Translations under genes and position numbers: made by a program
Assembly (NCBI GenBank): GCA_019634045.1
Contig: JAHQWA010000475.1
Span: 1-32,677 of the forward strand
Source of the DNA: Saprospiraceae bacterium
Lineage (GTDB): Bacteria; Bacteroidota; Bacteroidia; Chitinophagales; Saprospiraceae
Direction of reading: 5' to 3'
DNA: 32,677 nt
The notes under the pieces: model-generated
Database searches by the model: none
What the model was told of the DNA's origin: nothing
The model's input: only the letters and a program-made list of their open reading frames with translations
Shown: piece after piece, positions 8,657 to 16,823 of the stretch
How the letters are laid out: each line of letters starts with the position of its first letter
How positions within the stretch are numbered: position 1 is the first letter of the stretch

Positions 8657-8684
8657 AGGGCAGTTTGAAAAAATTGCCCTTTAT
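8657..8684 (+). terminator. Intrinsic terminator after the DoxX-like gene
   Basis: A 10-bp stem (8657-8666 with 8671-8680, one G-T pair) and a 4-nt loop lie 12 nt after the stop codon and are followed by TTATTT. Confidence 0.7.
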
Positions 8685-8822
8685 TTGTATCGCCAAAGGC
8701 AGTAGATAAATACTGCGACAGTTTTGGAACAAAATTAGACTCGATAGGTATAATCAATGCGTACACTCTTTAGATCATTCAGGTGCGTAGTACCTATTCC
8801 CCAAAGGAGTTGAATTGAAGAT

Positions 8823-9764
8823 ATGCTAAGTAGAAGAAACGTCCGCATTAAAGTAATGCAGATGCTATATACCCTGAGTAGGGACCAAGAATTGACTTAT
8901 GATGGTGCCCTCAAGCAATACCGGAAGATAGTATTTCTATCTTTTGAATTGTATCTATTCAATCTGCTTCTACTGATTCGTATAGCTGAATATGCTAAGA
9001 AGGATTTGGAAAAGCGTCAAGCCAAACTCCGGCCCTCCGATGACGATAAGCGCTTCACTGCTAAGCTCGCAGAAAATCCACTGATCGTTTCCCTACTTCA
9101 CAATGATGCTTTTAACAGTTTAATCCGAGGCCATAAATTGCCTTCTAGAATTGATGAAGACCAAGTTCGTCAATTTTACATGGATTTCTCTAAGACAGAC
9201 CAATACAAGGCTTATGTGAAACAGGCTGATAGCCAACATAGCGATCACAAGGATATTCTTTTGGCGCTCTTTAAGCATTGCCTGAATAATGAAGCTTTTA
9301 CCGAAGTACTAGATGATAATTATCCGCTTTGGATCGATGATAAGTCATTGGTGGTCGGTGCCATCAAGAAGACCTTGAAAGCCTTACCCGTAACTAGTGA
9401 AGAATTTTACCAAAACTATCAACCTTCTGATGAGGCGGTGAAAGAATTTGGTGAATTACTTTTGCATAAGGTACATCACGAAGATGCCGACTTGCTGGAG
9501 TTGATCGAGCCCACGCTAAAAAACTGGGATGCGGATCGGGTGGCTGCTATTGATATGATACTACTTAAAATGGCACTGTGTGAACTGATGAACTTTCCTA
9601 CTATTCCGACTAAAGTTACCTTGAACGAGTTTGTCGAAATTGCTAAACTATATAGCACAGAAAAGAGCAAAGATTTTATTAATGGTATTCTAGACCGTCT
9701 GATGAAGAAGCTGAATAAGGACGGCAAAATTAATAAAGAAGGGCGAGGTCTTCTTGAAAGCTAG
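8823..9764 (+). CDS. nusB: Transcription antitermination factor NusB, long Bacteroidota form
   Basis: The 313-residue protein opens with MLSRRNVRIKVMQMLYTLSRD, matching the first helix of NusB, and its C-terminal 110 or so residues (EELLHKV-like segment, NWDADRVAAIDMILLKMALCELMNFPTIPTKVTLNEFVEIAKLYSTEKSKDFINGILDRL, here shown in part) form the helical NusB core with the AIDMILL and NEFVEIAK motifs. Between them lies about 170 residues of extra helical sequence; the E. coli protein is only about 139 residues. NusB binds boxA RNA with NusE (S10) and promotes antitermination in rRNA operons. The gene stands alone between a terminator and an OmpA-type gene, with no secretion or riboflavin genes next to it. 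Confidence 0.9.
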   Translation: MLSRRNVRIKVMQMLYTLSRDQELTYDGALKQYRKIVFLSFELYLFNLLLLIRIAEYAKKDLEKRQAKLRPSDDDKRFTAKLAENPLIVSLLHNDAFNSLIRGHKLPSRIDEDQVRQFYMDFSKTDQYKAYVKQADSQHSDHKDILLALFKHCLNNEAFTEVLDDNYPLWIDDKSLVVGAIKKTLKALPVTSEEFYQNYQPSDEAVKEFGELLLHKVHHEDADLLELIEPTLKNWDADRVAAIDMILLKMALCELMNFPTIPTKVTLNEFVEIAKLYSTEKSKDFINGILDRLMKKLNKDGKINKEGRGLLES

Positions 9765-9834
9765 ATTTCATCACCCTAATTAAGCGCTTGCTCACCAGTT
9801 TTTGACAGTTTCCCCCTATCTTCTTATCTCTTGT

Positions 9835-9842
9835 TAGTTTTG
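9835..9842 (+). promoter_or_regulatory. Candidate -7 element upstream of the OmpA/TSP3 gene
   Basis: TAGTTTTG matches TAnnTTTG and lies 94 nt before the start codon. The nearest TTTG (9801-9804) is 30 nt upstream, longer than usual, so support is partial. Confidence 0.33.
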
Positions 9843-9936
9843 GACGTCTTAAGAACATGACTTTTTTAGTGGATTAACTTACAGAAAACCCACTGACGTT
9901 CTTGTCGTCATATTCACTCATGCTAAACCCAATACA

Positions 9937-11361
9937 ATGCAGAAGAAAATACTTATTCTTGGGCTATGCCTTTGTTTTTTAGGTCTCACCGCTTTTGGTC
10001 AATATAAAGAAGCACCGGATGGACTTGGTGTCCGTGGGGTCTTTCCAAACTACCAATGGGCTATCGATCAAGAATTCATCGACGAAGAGTTTGGAGGAGG
10101 AATAGAAATAGAGTATGTCCGCCATCTCAATAGCTTCCTAAACCTTGGTGTTCCGCTGAGAATCAACCAGATACTTTTGCCGCAAGAAAGGATAGGGCAA
10201 TCTAATAAGGCCGGTACACTAGGTCTTGATGCTACCCTGCAATTAAAATTCTTTCGCGAACCATTCTTTCTCTATCCTTATCTCTTAGCTGGAATCGGCG
10301 TGAACGTAGAAGATTTTGAAAGCGTCGGTTTAGAGGCTCCGCTCGGAGCGGGTATTAACTTCAGATTGGGACGCCACATCTATCTTTCGACGAGAGGGGA
10401 GTACCGGGTAAGTTTTGCTGATGATAGAGATCATCTGCAATTAGGCGTCGGAGCCCACTTCATCATCGGAGATGGCGAACCTGCGCCGCCACCAGTAGTA
10501 GATAGTGATAATGATGGAGTACCTGATGATCAAGATCTTTGTCCTACTGTGGCTGGAGTTCCCGGTTTAAATGGTTGCCCTGATACAGATGGTGATGGGA
10601 TAACCGATGGAGATGATAAATGCCCAGCAACGGCTGGATTAGCTCAATTTGATGGCTGTCCAGATACGGATTCAGATGGCATTATTGACTCGGAAGATAA
10701 ATGTCCAAATGAGGGAGGACCTGCCGACAATGAAGGCTGCCCCTTTACGGATGCGGATGGAGACGGTATCGTTGATGGGAAGGACGCTTGTCCGAATGAA
10801 CAAGGGCCTGCTGCAACCAATGGTTGCCCAGATAATGATGGAGATGGAATTGCTAATACGGTAGATAATTGTCCAGATGTGGCAGGGCCTGCCGCAACGA
10901 ATGGTTGCCCGGACGCAGATGAAGACGGAGTACTAGATGCTGATGATAAATGTCCAAATACTAAAGGACCTGCGAGCAATAGCGGATGCCCAGAGATTAC
11001 AGAAGAAGATAAGGAAACCTTAGACCTAGCGGTTCAAGCGGTACAATTCCAAACCGGTAGAGCCGAATTAAAAGCCAATTCAACCACTATTCTCGATCAG
11101 ATTGTTGATATCTTGACGCGATACTCCGATTATAAATGTGCTATTAACGGCCATACGGATAGTGTCGGGAGCTCTAAGACGAATCAGCGACTGTCCGAGC
11201 AGCGAGCTAAGGCTTGCTATGATTATTTAGTGGGTAAGGGAATCGATGCTTCTCGACTAAGCTTTACGGGCTATGGAGAAACCCAGCCTATCGCGAATAA
11301 CAAGTATAAGGCGGGAAGAGATCAGAACAGAAGGGTAGAATTTAATCTATTCCTGGAATAG
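9937..11361 (+). CDS. OmpA-family outer-membrane protein with six thrombospondin type 3 repeats
   Basis: The 474-residue protein has a signal peptide (cleavage after about residue 21, LTAFG-Q), then a region of about 155 residues rich in amphipathic strands (IEIEYVRHLNSFLNLGVPL, PYLLAGIGVN, HIYLSTRGEYRVSF) that fits a small beta-barrel. After a proline linker, six thrombospondin type 3 repeats start at residues 189, 216, 243, 272, 299 and 326, each a DxDxDG calcium-type motif ending in a CP. The C-terminal OmpA domain (about 355-474) has the peptidoglycan-binding signature NGHTDSVGSSKTNQRLSEQRA with Asp408 and Arg423. It probably links the outer membrane to the cell wall. A bidirectional hairpin separates it from the convergent TPR lipoprotein gene. 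Confidence 0.92.
   Translation: MQKKILILGLCLCFLGLTAFGQYKEAPDGLGVRGVFPNYQWAIDQEFIDEEFGGGIEIEYVRHLNSFLNLGVPLRINQILLPQERIGQSNKAGTLGLDATLQLKFFREPFFLYPYLLAGIGVNVEDFESVGLEAPLGAGINFRLGRHIYLSTRGEYRVSFADDRDHLQLGVGAHFIIGDGEPAPPPVVDSDNDGVPDDQDLCPTVAGVPGLNGCPDTDGDGITDGDDKCPATAGLAQFDGCPDTDSDGIIDSEDKCPNEGGPADNEGCPFTDADGDGIVDGKDACPNEQGPAATNGCPDNDGDGIANTVDNCPDVAGPAATNGCPDADEDGVLDADDKCPNTKGPASNSGCPEITEEDKETLDLAVQAVQFQTGRAELKANSTTILDQIVDILTRYSDYKCAINGHTDSVGSSKTNQRLSEQRAKACYDYLVGKGIDASRLSFTGYGETQPIANNKYKAGRDQNRRVEFNLFLE
10501..10992 (+). repeat. In-gene thrombospondin type 3 repeat tract (six copies)
   Basis: Six related units of 27-29 codons lie within the OmpA-family gene. They are protein-level calcium-binding repeats; the DNA copies have diverged, so this is neither a recent expansion nor a CRISPR array. 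Confidence 0.85.
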
Positions 11362-11397
11362 TTCAGTAGCACTTCTTAGTCAGAAGGGATCTAGAGT

Positions 11398-11430
11398 AGG
11401 CCCAATTACTTTTAGGTAGTAATTGGGCCT
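11398..11430. terminator. Bidirectional terminator between convergent OmpA and TPR-lipoprotein genes
   Basis: A perfect 12-bp stem (11398-11409 with 11419-11430) with a 9-nt loop lies between two stop codons facing each other. The minus-strand product (11444 onward) ends 14 nt away and the plus-strand gene 37 nt away, so it can serve both. Confidence 0.8.
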
Positions 11431-11443
11431 GCTTATTGCTTAG

Positions 11444-12346
11444 CTATTCACTTTCTTCCTGATCTTCGAAAGACTGGATGATTTCCTCATCCGTTTTTCC
11501 CAAGTTTTTTAGCAAGAACTGGGTGTCATCTGCGAAATCATCATCTGGGTACTTCTCCAGAAAGCTTTCGTATAATGTCTTGGCCTCGTCATGTCGCTGT
11601 AGATCATTATCTAGCGTGAAGGCCATCAGAAATAAAGCTTGTGGGGCCTTCTCAAAGTCCGGATAACGCTTATAGAGGCGGTCGTAAATATCCAAGGCCG
11701 AATTAAAGGCGCGGGTTGCTCGGGCTGCTTCCCCTGCTTTGTGCAATAGTTCAGGACTGAGCGGATCCTCGGGTACGATCATACTATAGAGATCGCAGCT
11801 CTCAATGAAGTTATTGGCAGTCCGGCGGTTAACTCTTCCTGTACTAAGATCAAAAATACCTTTTGCCAGCGTGTCGATCCGCGTTTGGATAGGAGGGAGG
11901 TCCGCAGATAATTTGGATTTAACCTCAGCGGCTTGCTCAAAGGAAGGAAAGGCTTTGTCAATGGCTTGATATACACTCGTGGCCAATACCGGATTATTGA
12001 GCTTTTCTTCCTGAATGCTTGCCAATAGATATGCGTTGTTCGCCGTTTGGTCAGATCCATAATAGTCCTTCAGGGCTTCCTTTAGCAACATAGAAGCATC
12101 ATTGTGCCGATTCAGGCGGTACATCAGTCCCGCAGCTCGATACAAATAGCGTGAATTCTGCTCAGTATCTGCTGGATGGGTATCAATGTATTCTCGGTAG
12201 AGGGTGATTAAGGCATCTGCATCCTCGGGAGTTGGATTTTCTTCTACCTTCGCTTCCAGTTGTTCAATGGTAGCAGTTTGATCACCTCCGCAAGCTTGTA
12301 GACTTAAGAGTCCGATCAGTAGGAGCAAAAAAACGTTTAGTTTCAT
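11444..12346 (-). CDS. Tetratricopeptide-repeat lipoprotein
   Basis: The 300-residue protein has a clear lipoprotein signal (MKLNVFLLLLIGLLSLQAC, lipidated Cys19). The rest is helical with TPR-like pairs, clearest at about 70-140 (YLYRAAGLMYRLNRHNDA, AYLLASIQEEK) and at about 195-290 (LLHKAGEAARATRAFNSA, PQALFLMAFTLDNDLQRH, YESFLEKYPDDDFADD). The repeated (F/Y)PxxxxA spacing resembles BamD/YbgF-type TPR proteins, but the length and the wide spacing do not allow me to call it BamD. It probably serves as a protein-binding scaffold at the periplasmic face of a membrane. It is monocistronic, with a good promoter match upstream and a shared terminator downstream. Confidence 0.8.
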   Translation of the reverse strand: MKLNVFLLLLIGLLSLQACGGDQTATIEQLEAKVEENPTPEDADALITLYREYIDTHPADTEQNSRYLYRAAGLMYRLNRHNDASMLLKEALKDYYGSDQTANNAYLLASIQEEKLNNPVLATSVYQAIDKAFPSFEQAAEVKSKLSADLPPIQTRIDTLAKGIFDLSTGRVNRRTANNFIESCDLYSMIVPEDPLSPELLHKAGEAARATRAFNSALDIYDRLYKRYPDFEKAPQALFLMAFTLDNDLQRHDEAKTLYESFLEKYPDDDFADDTQFLLKNLGKTDEEIIQSFEDQEESE

Positions 12347-12393
12347 CGTCTTCAGTTTATTAGTTCAATTGGCTTACTTGCCTAGATTGCGGC

Positions 12394-12425
12394 CAAAGTT
12401 AACAGCTTTACTCTTTCTTTAGAAA
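12394..12425 (-). promoter_or_regulatory. Bacteroidota-type promoter for the TPR lipoprotein gene
   Basis: On the minus strand, TAACTTTG (12401 to 12394) matches the -7 consensus exactly. TTTC (12425 to 12422) lies 20 nt upstream, one base from the -33 TTTG. The implied leader is about 40 nt. Confidence 0.5.
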
Positions 12426-12546
12426 GTAAATTTTAAACATTGGCCCAAAAATTGGGTTAGGCTATGGAGGAGATCAAAAAAGCTTTCAATTGATCCAATA
12501 GATCCCCCTTACCAGCCTATAAGAATAACGAAGAGAAAAAGATTTT

Positions 12547-13899
12547 ATGGCATCCGTTTCTATATTTTGGTTTCGAAGAGATTTAAGACTACATGATAAT
12601 GCCGGACTTTATCATGCCCTAAAGGAAAATGAACAGGTTCTACCGCTGTTTATCTTTGATCGAATTATCCTGGATAAACTTGAAGAGCGAGCTGATGCCA
12701 GAGTAAGCTATATACACCAGACCATATTGAACTTACAACAGCAGCTCCAGACTCTGGGCAGTGATCTCCTCGTTCGCTATGGCAATCCCATAGACCTTTG
12801 GTCTAAGCTCTTGACTGATTTTGATGTTAAAGCCGTTTATACGAATCATGATTATGAGTCTTATGCAATTGAACGAGATCAAGCGGTAGCTTCCCTTCTA
12901 GAACAGGCTGACATCGCATTCCATACCTTCAAAGACCAGGTGATATTCGAAAAAAAGGAAGTCACTAAGGATGATGGAAATCCGTACACCGTCTTTACAC
13001 CCTATAGTAGAAAATGGAAGGCTAAACTAGCATCCAAACTTGCGCTAGGACGAGATACTTACCAGAGCCCAATAGATTCCTACTATTTACAATCCTATCC
13101 CAATGAAAAATACTACGATCGCTTCCATAAGATCAAGCTCGATCAAGCTATTCCCTCTCTAGAAGAAATGAATTTTGGCCCAACGGCCATTGAATATCCG
13201 CCGCTTGAAGTAAACCGCAAGCGCATCAGAGAATATGGGGATAAACGCAATTTTCCTGGTATTGAAGGAACCTCAAAGCTGGGGCTACACTTCCGCTTTG
13301 GGACAATTAGTATTAGGCAGAAGGCTAGAAATACGATTGGATTAAGTGAAGTGTATTTGAACGAGTTGATCTGGCGAGACTTCTACGCTATGATCCTGTC
13401 TAATTTTCCGCACGTGGAAAAACAGGCCTTTCGGGCAAAATATGAGCGAATCCCTTGGCGTAACGATGAAGAAGAATTTAAGAAATGGTGTGAAGGAAAA
13501 ACGGGATATCCGATTGTTGATGCAGGTATGAGAGAGTTGAATGCCACGGGCTATATGCACAATCGTGTCCGGATGGTTACCGCGAGTTTTTTGACGAAGC
13601 ACTTACTCATAGATTGGCGCTGGGGAGAGGCTTATTTCGCCGCTAAACTCTTAGACTTTGACCTGGCGAGTAACAATGGTGGATGGCAGTGGGCTTCGGG
13701 AAGCGGAACGGATGCAGCGCCGTACTTTCGAGTTTTTAACCCCACCACCCAAATGGAAAGGTTTGATAAACAGAAAACTTACATCAAGAAGTGGGTGCCA
13801 GAATATGGAACTTCCGCCTATCCTGATCCTATAGTAGATCATAAAATGGCCAGAGAACGCTGCCTCCAAGTATACAAGGCAGCGCTTAATGGGGGATAG
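12547..13899 (+). CDS. phr: Class I cyclobutane pyrimidine dimer photolyase
   Basis: The 450-residue protein has the N-terminal antenna domain (VSIFWFRRDLRLHDN at about 4-18) and a C-terminal FAD domain. By position and context it keeps the residues known from E. coli Phr: Glu273 and Trp276 in NELIWRDFY (E274/W277), the electron-transfer tryptophans Trp304 (IPWRND), Trp357 (IDWRWG) and Trp380 (NGGWQW) for W306/W359/W382, plus Asn339 in HNRVRM (N341). It therefore should repair UV-induced cyclobutane dimers in double-stranded DNA under blue light. The final FAD motif NGGWQWASGSGTDAAPYFR is intact. It converges with the M16 peptidase gene, with 13 nt between the stops and no hairpin. It stands as a single gene. 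Confidence 0.93.
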   Translation: MASVSIFWFRRDLRLHDNAGLYHALKENEQVLPLFIFDRIILDKLEERADARVSYIHQTILNLQQQLQTLGSDLLVRYGNPIDLWSKLLTDFDVKAVYTNHDYESYAIERDQAVASLLEQADIAFHTFKDQVIFEKKEVTKDDGNPYTVFTPYSRKWKAKLASKLALGRDTYQSPIDSYYLQSYPNEKYYDRFHKIKLDQAIPSLEEMNFGPTAIEYPPLEVNRKRIREYGDKRNFPGIEGTSKLGLHFRFGTISIRQKARNTIGLSEVYLNELIWRDFYAMILSNFPHVEKQAFRAKYERIPWRNDEEEFKKWCEGKTGYPIVDAGMRELNATGYMHNRVRMVTASFLTKHLLIDWRWGEAYFAAKLLDFDLASNNGGWQWASGSGTDAAPYFRVFNPTTQMERFDKQKTYIKKWVPEYGTSAYPDPIVDHKMARERCLQVYKAALNGG

Positions 13900-13912
13900 G
13901 TATTATGCTTGA

Positions 13913-16723
13913 TCAAGGCTTATCTGATTCGGGAAGTAGCAGGAATTGCATGAAATTTTCTGTATTGAGGTACTTCCTAGCTGCCTTCTTGAGGAGATCA
14001 CTATCTAGTTTTTCCGTGTACTCTTCCAACACTTCCAGCTTAAGACCATCTAGGGGAATATTATTTTGGTAACGATAACTCAACTGCCCGAGCCAGTACC
14101 GATTTTGCTTGAGATTCTTGATCCTTCCTTGTTTCTGTGTTTCAATGATTTTCGTAATATCCTTATCTAAAGCTCCTTCATCTTTGATCTTGTCGATTTC
14201 TAGCTTCGTAATCTCAATTAGTTTATCAACTTCCTCCGGAGCTGCATTGAAGCTAACGCGAACATTATAGCCTGGTTTTGGATATTGACTACTGAAAGCC
14301 CTTACGCTTACGCCATATACCCCACCTTCATCTTCCCTCATCGCTTCTCTGAGCTTGATACGCAGTAGACTTGCTAAGGAACCTAATGCATACCGATTAT
14401 CAGCATCGAACTGGAAGTCATTGTGATAGATCATCTCGACCAAGGCTTTGGGGGCTCTACCTTTTACAAAAGTGGTATCGATCTGCCCTTTTTGTAATTG
14501 AACACCAACGTTTTTCCAGCCTTCTTTACGCCCATTACTCGGGAGGTTACCCAGGTATTTCTGTACCAAAGGTTTCATTTCTTCTAGCGTAAAGGAACCT
14601 ACGAAGAAGAAGGAGAAGTCACTGGCATCCGCAAATCGATCGCGATACACCTGTAAGATTTTATCTAAGTTGATTTTTTCCAGGGTTTCCATATTAGTGA
14701 TCTGGCGCCTGGGGTGATCATTGTATTTGATCTTCTGCTTCTGTAGACCAAAATAATTGTAGGGATTGGTCATAATATTTTCGAAGATCGATTTCTGTCG
14801 ACTAATGTAACTCGCAAAGGCATCCTGATCTTTACGTGGAGCAGTTGTATACAAATAGGTCAATTGAAATAACATTTCGAGATCTTGCTTTGAGCTGTTT
14901 CCACTTAGCCCTTCGTACAACTCGCTGATGAATGGACCTACACCAGCATTCTTCCCTGTCAGTTGCTTGTTTAAGGCCGCGTAGTCATAGGGACCAATTC
15001 CGCTTTGCACCAAGATGGGGACGGCATTCGTCGCACTGGGAAGGTCTTCGGTTTTGTAATTGGAATAACCACCAGGGCTCCAAGCGGTCATCAGGATCTC
15101 ATCGTTTTTAAAGTCAGTAGGTTTTAATACTACCCGGACGCCGTTTTCAAGTCGCCATTCCGTCAATCCAAATTCTTCTTCTTGGTGTTCCGCTACTATG
15201 GGAACGGATGAAAGCTCTTCTTGAATCATTGGGCCCGCTACCACATTATCTTCATAGGCTGGGACATCCATCTTATCGAATTCATCCAGCCAGCTTTCTA
15301 GTGCAGATTCAGTTGGTAAAGGATTGTTTTCGGTGTCCGGTCCAGTAACGATAACCACTCGTTCTTCAGGTCTGATCCATTGCTTAGGTAGGGGATTGAT
15401 ATCCTCCACTGATATTAAAGGCAATAGTTGTTGTAGTAATGCCAGCCGCTGTTTGGCGGTAGGAATGGCATTGCCCTTTAGAAAGTGATACACGAAACCA
15501 CTGGCAAGGCCCGCGGAAGGCGTTTTATCTTGCTCATTAGCCGCCTTCTCTGCTGCCCGTAAAATCTCTTGTTTCTGCCGTTCCAATTCAGAAGGGTGAA
15601 AGCCATGTAGGTAGGCTTGACGGGTGGCCCGCAGGACGGCCTTAATCCCTTTTTCCATTCCCCCTTCCTTTACAAATGCATATAGATAATAGTTGTCCAA
15701 GTTGCTCATGTCTTGGCCATATCCTGTATAAGCAAAGGTAAAGGGAGGATCAGCTTGCTGCTGGATTTCAATCATCCGAGAATTCAGCATGCGGTTATAT
15801 AGGTTGCGCGCTAAGGTTCCTTTGTAATCAGCAACGGTTTTGACCTTAATATGAGGATGGCGATACATGACTCGAATATTGGAAAAGGTAGCTTCCTCAT
15901 CGGTACAGATGGCATAGCGTGTGGAAGGATCAGAGGGGATATCGTACTTTTCCCTGGGTCTTGGGTCTGCTTTCTTTGGGACCTTGGCGAATCGAGATTT
16001 GATTTGATTTTCCATCCACTCCAAATCAAAATCACCGACAGCAATAATGGCCATTAAGTCGGGGCGATACCAATCTTGATAAAAGCGCCTTATCGTGCTG
16101 TAATCTGCTTCCTGAATTATTTCAGGTTTGCCAATTGGCAGCCGCTCCGCATAACGAGAATCCTTATAGGCTATCGGGAAGTATTGTTGCTGCATACGTT
16201 GATCCGCACTAAGTCCAGTTCGCCATTCTGAAATGACAACACCCCGCTCTTTGTCAATTTCTTCCTCTTCAAAACTGATGCCATAGGCCCAGTCTTCCAT
16301 GATTAAGAGGCCTTTTTCCAACAAGTTTAAACTATCGGTTCTTGCCTGGATCATGTACACGGTTTCTTCAAAGCTGGTGTAGGCATTAAGATCGGCTCCA
16401 AAGCGTGTTCCGATTGACTCGAGATAGTCAATCAATTCATTCTTTTTGAAATTTTTGCTTCCATTGAAAGCCATATGCTCCACGAAGTGAGCAATACCTA
16501 GCTGATCTTCATCTTCCTGTAAGCTACCTGCCTTTACTGCCAATCTTAACTCAGCTCGATTTTCAGGTTTCACATTCTTTTTGATGAAATACTTCATACC
16601 ATTCGGCAAAGTACCGCTAAGCACATCTTTGTCAGAAGGAAGTTTTCCGTCTAAAGGAAAAGTGTTTTGAGCCATGATAATGGAGGAAAAACAAAGAAAA
16701 CTCAGGAATAGTTGTAGGCGCAT
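13913..16723 (-). CDS. M16 (pitrilysin-like) zinc metallopeptidase, full-length two-domain form
   Basis: The 936-residue protein has a signal peptide (MRLQLFLSFLCFSSIIMAQ) and so is exported. The inverted zinc motif HxxEH is seen as HFVEH at residues 79-83, with the third ligand expected at about Glu159 in EIDKERGVVISEW. The first half is the catalytic M16 pair of domains; the second half, from about 530 (LTEWRLENGVRVVLKPTDF), repeats the fold without the zinc site and contains the RxxxY-type segment typical of the inactive half. Such enzymes degrade peptides in a closed chamber. A near-consensus -7 element (TACCTTTA on the minus strand, 16754 to 16747) lies just upstream, directly after the ffh terminator. 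Confidence 0.92.
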   Translation of the reverse strand: MRLQLFLSFLCFSSIIMAQNTFPLDGKLPSDKDVLSGTLPNGMKYFIKKNVKPENRAELRLAVKAGSLQEDEDQLGIAHFVEHMAFNGSKNFKKNELIDYLESIGTRFGADLNAYTSFEETVYMIQARTDSLNLLEKGLLIMEDWAYGISFEEEEIDKERGVVISEWRTGLSADQRMQQQYFPIAYKDSRYAERLPIGKPEIIQEADYSTIRRFYQDWYRPDLMAIIAVGDFDLEWMENQIKSRFAKVPKKADPRPREKYDIPSDPSTRYAICTDEEATFSNIRVMYRHPHIKVKTVADYKGTLARNLYNRMLNSRMIEIQQQADPPFTFAYTGYGQDMSNLDNYYLYAFVKEGGMEKGIKAVLRATRQAYLHGFHPSELERQKQEILRAAEKAANEQDKTPSAGLASGFVYHFLKGNAIPTAKQRLALLQQLLPLISVEDINPLPKQWIRPEERVVIVTGPDTENNPLPTESALESWLDEFDKMDVPAYEDNVVAGPMIQEELSSVPIVAEHQEEEFGLTEWRLENGVRVVLKPTDFKNDEILMTAWSPGGYSNYKTEDLPSATNAVPILVQSGIGPYDYAALNKQLTGKNAGVGPFISELYEGLSGNSSKQDLEMLFQLTYLYTTAPRKDQDAFASYISRQKSIFENIMTNPYNYFGLQKQKIKYNDHPRRQITNMETLEKINLDKILQVYRDRFADASDFSFFFVGSFTLEEMKPLVQKYLGNLPSNGRKEGWKNVGVQLQKGQIDTTFVKGRAPKALVEMIYHNDFQFDADNRYALGSLASLLRIKLREAMREDEGGVYGVSVRAFSSQYPKPGYNVRVSFNAAPEEVDKLIEITKLEIDKIKDEGALDKDITKIIETQKQGRIKNLKQNRYWLGQLSYRYQNNIPLDGLKLEVLEEYTEKLDSDLLKKAARKYLNTENFMQFLLLPESDKP

Positions 16724-16758
16724 GTCGGATCAAGATTGATTGTATATAAAGGTAACAA

Positions 16759-16795
16759 CAAAGCCTGCCAAGAAAGTATCTCCTGGCAGGCTTTG
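16759..16795 (-). terminator. Terminator downstream of ffh
   Basis: A perfect 12-bp stem (16759-16770 with 16784-16795) and a 13-nt loop lie 28 nt after the ffh stop, in the direction of its transcription, and before the M16 gene. A TTGTTACCTTT stretch follows on the minus strand. Confidence 0.75.
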
Positions 16796-16823
16796 GTATA
16801 TTTTTAGCAATTTAGTCGTGTGT

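Noticed and set aside
10644-10979. 111-codon minus-strand frame opposite the thrombospondin type 3 repeats
   Set aside because: Its Ser/Pro/Gly repeats simply mirror the Asp/Gly/Pro repeat codons of the real gene on the other strand.
10501-10992. Evenly spaced repeats resembling a CRISPR array
   Set aside because: The units are in frame, encode calcium-binding protein repeats, and the DNA copies are diverged rather than identical.
12430-12465. Short palindrome CCCAA-AAA-TTGGG upstream of the photolyase gene
   Set aside because: Five-base arms around an A-run are expected by chance in AT-rich intergenic DNA, and nothing else supports a binding site.
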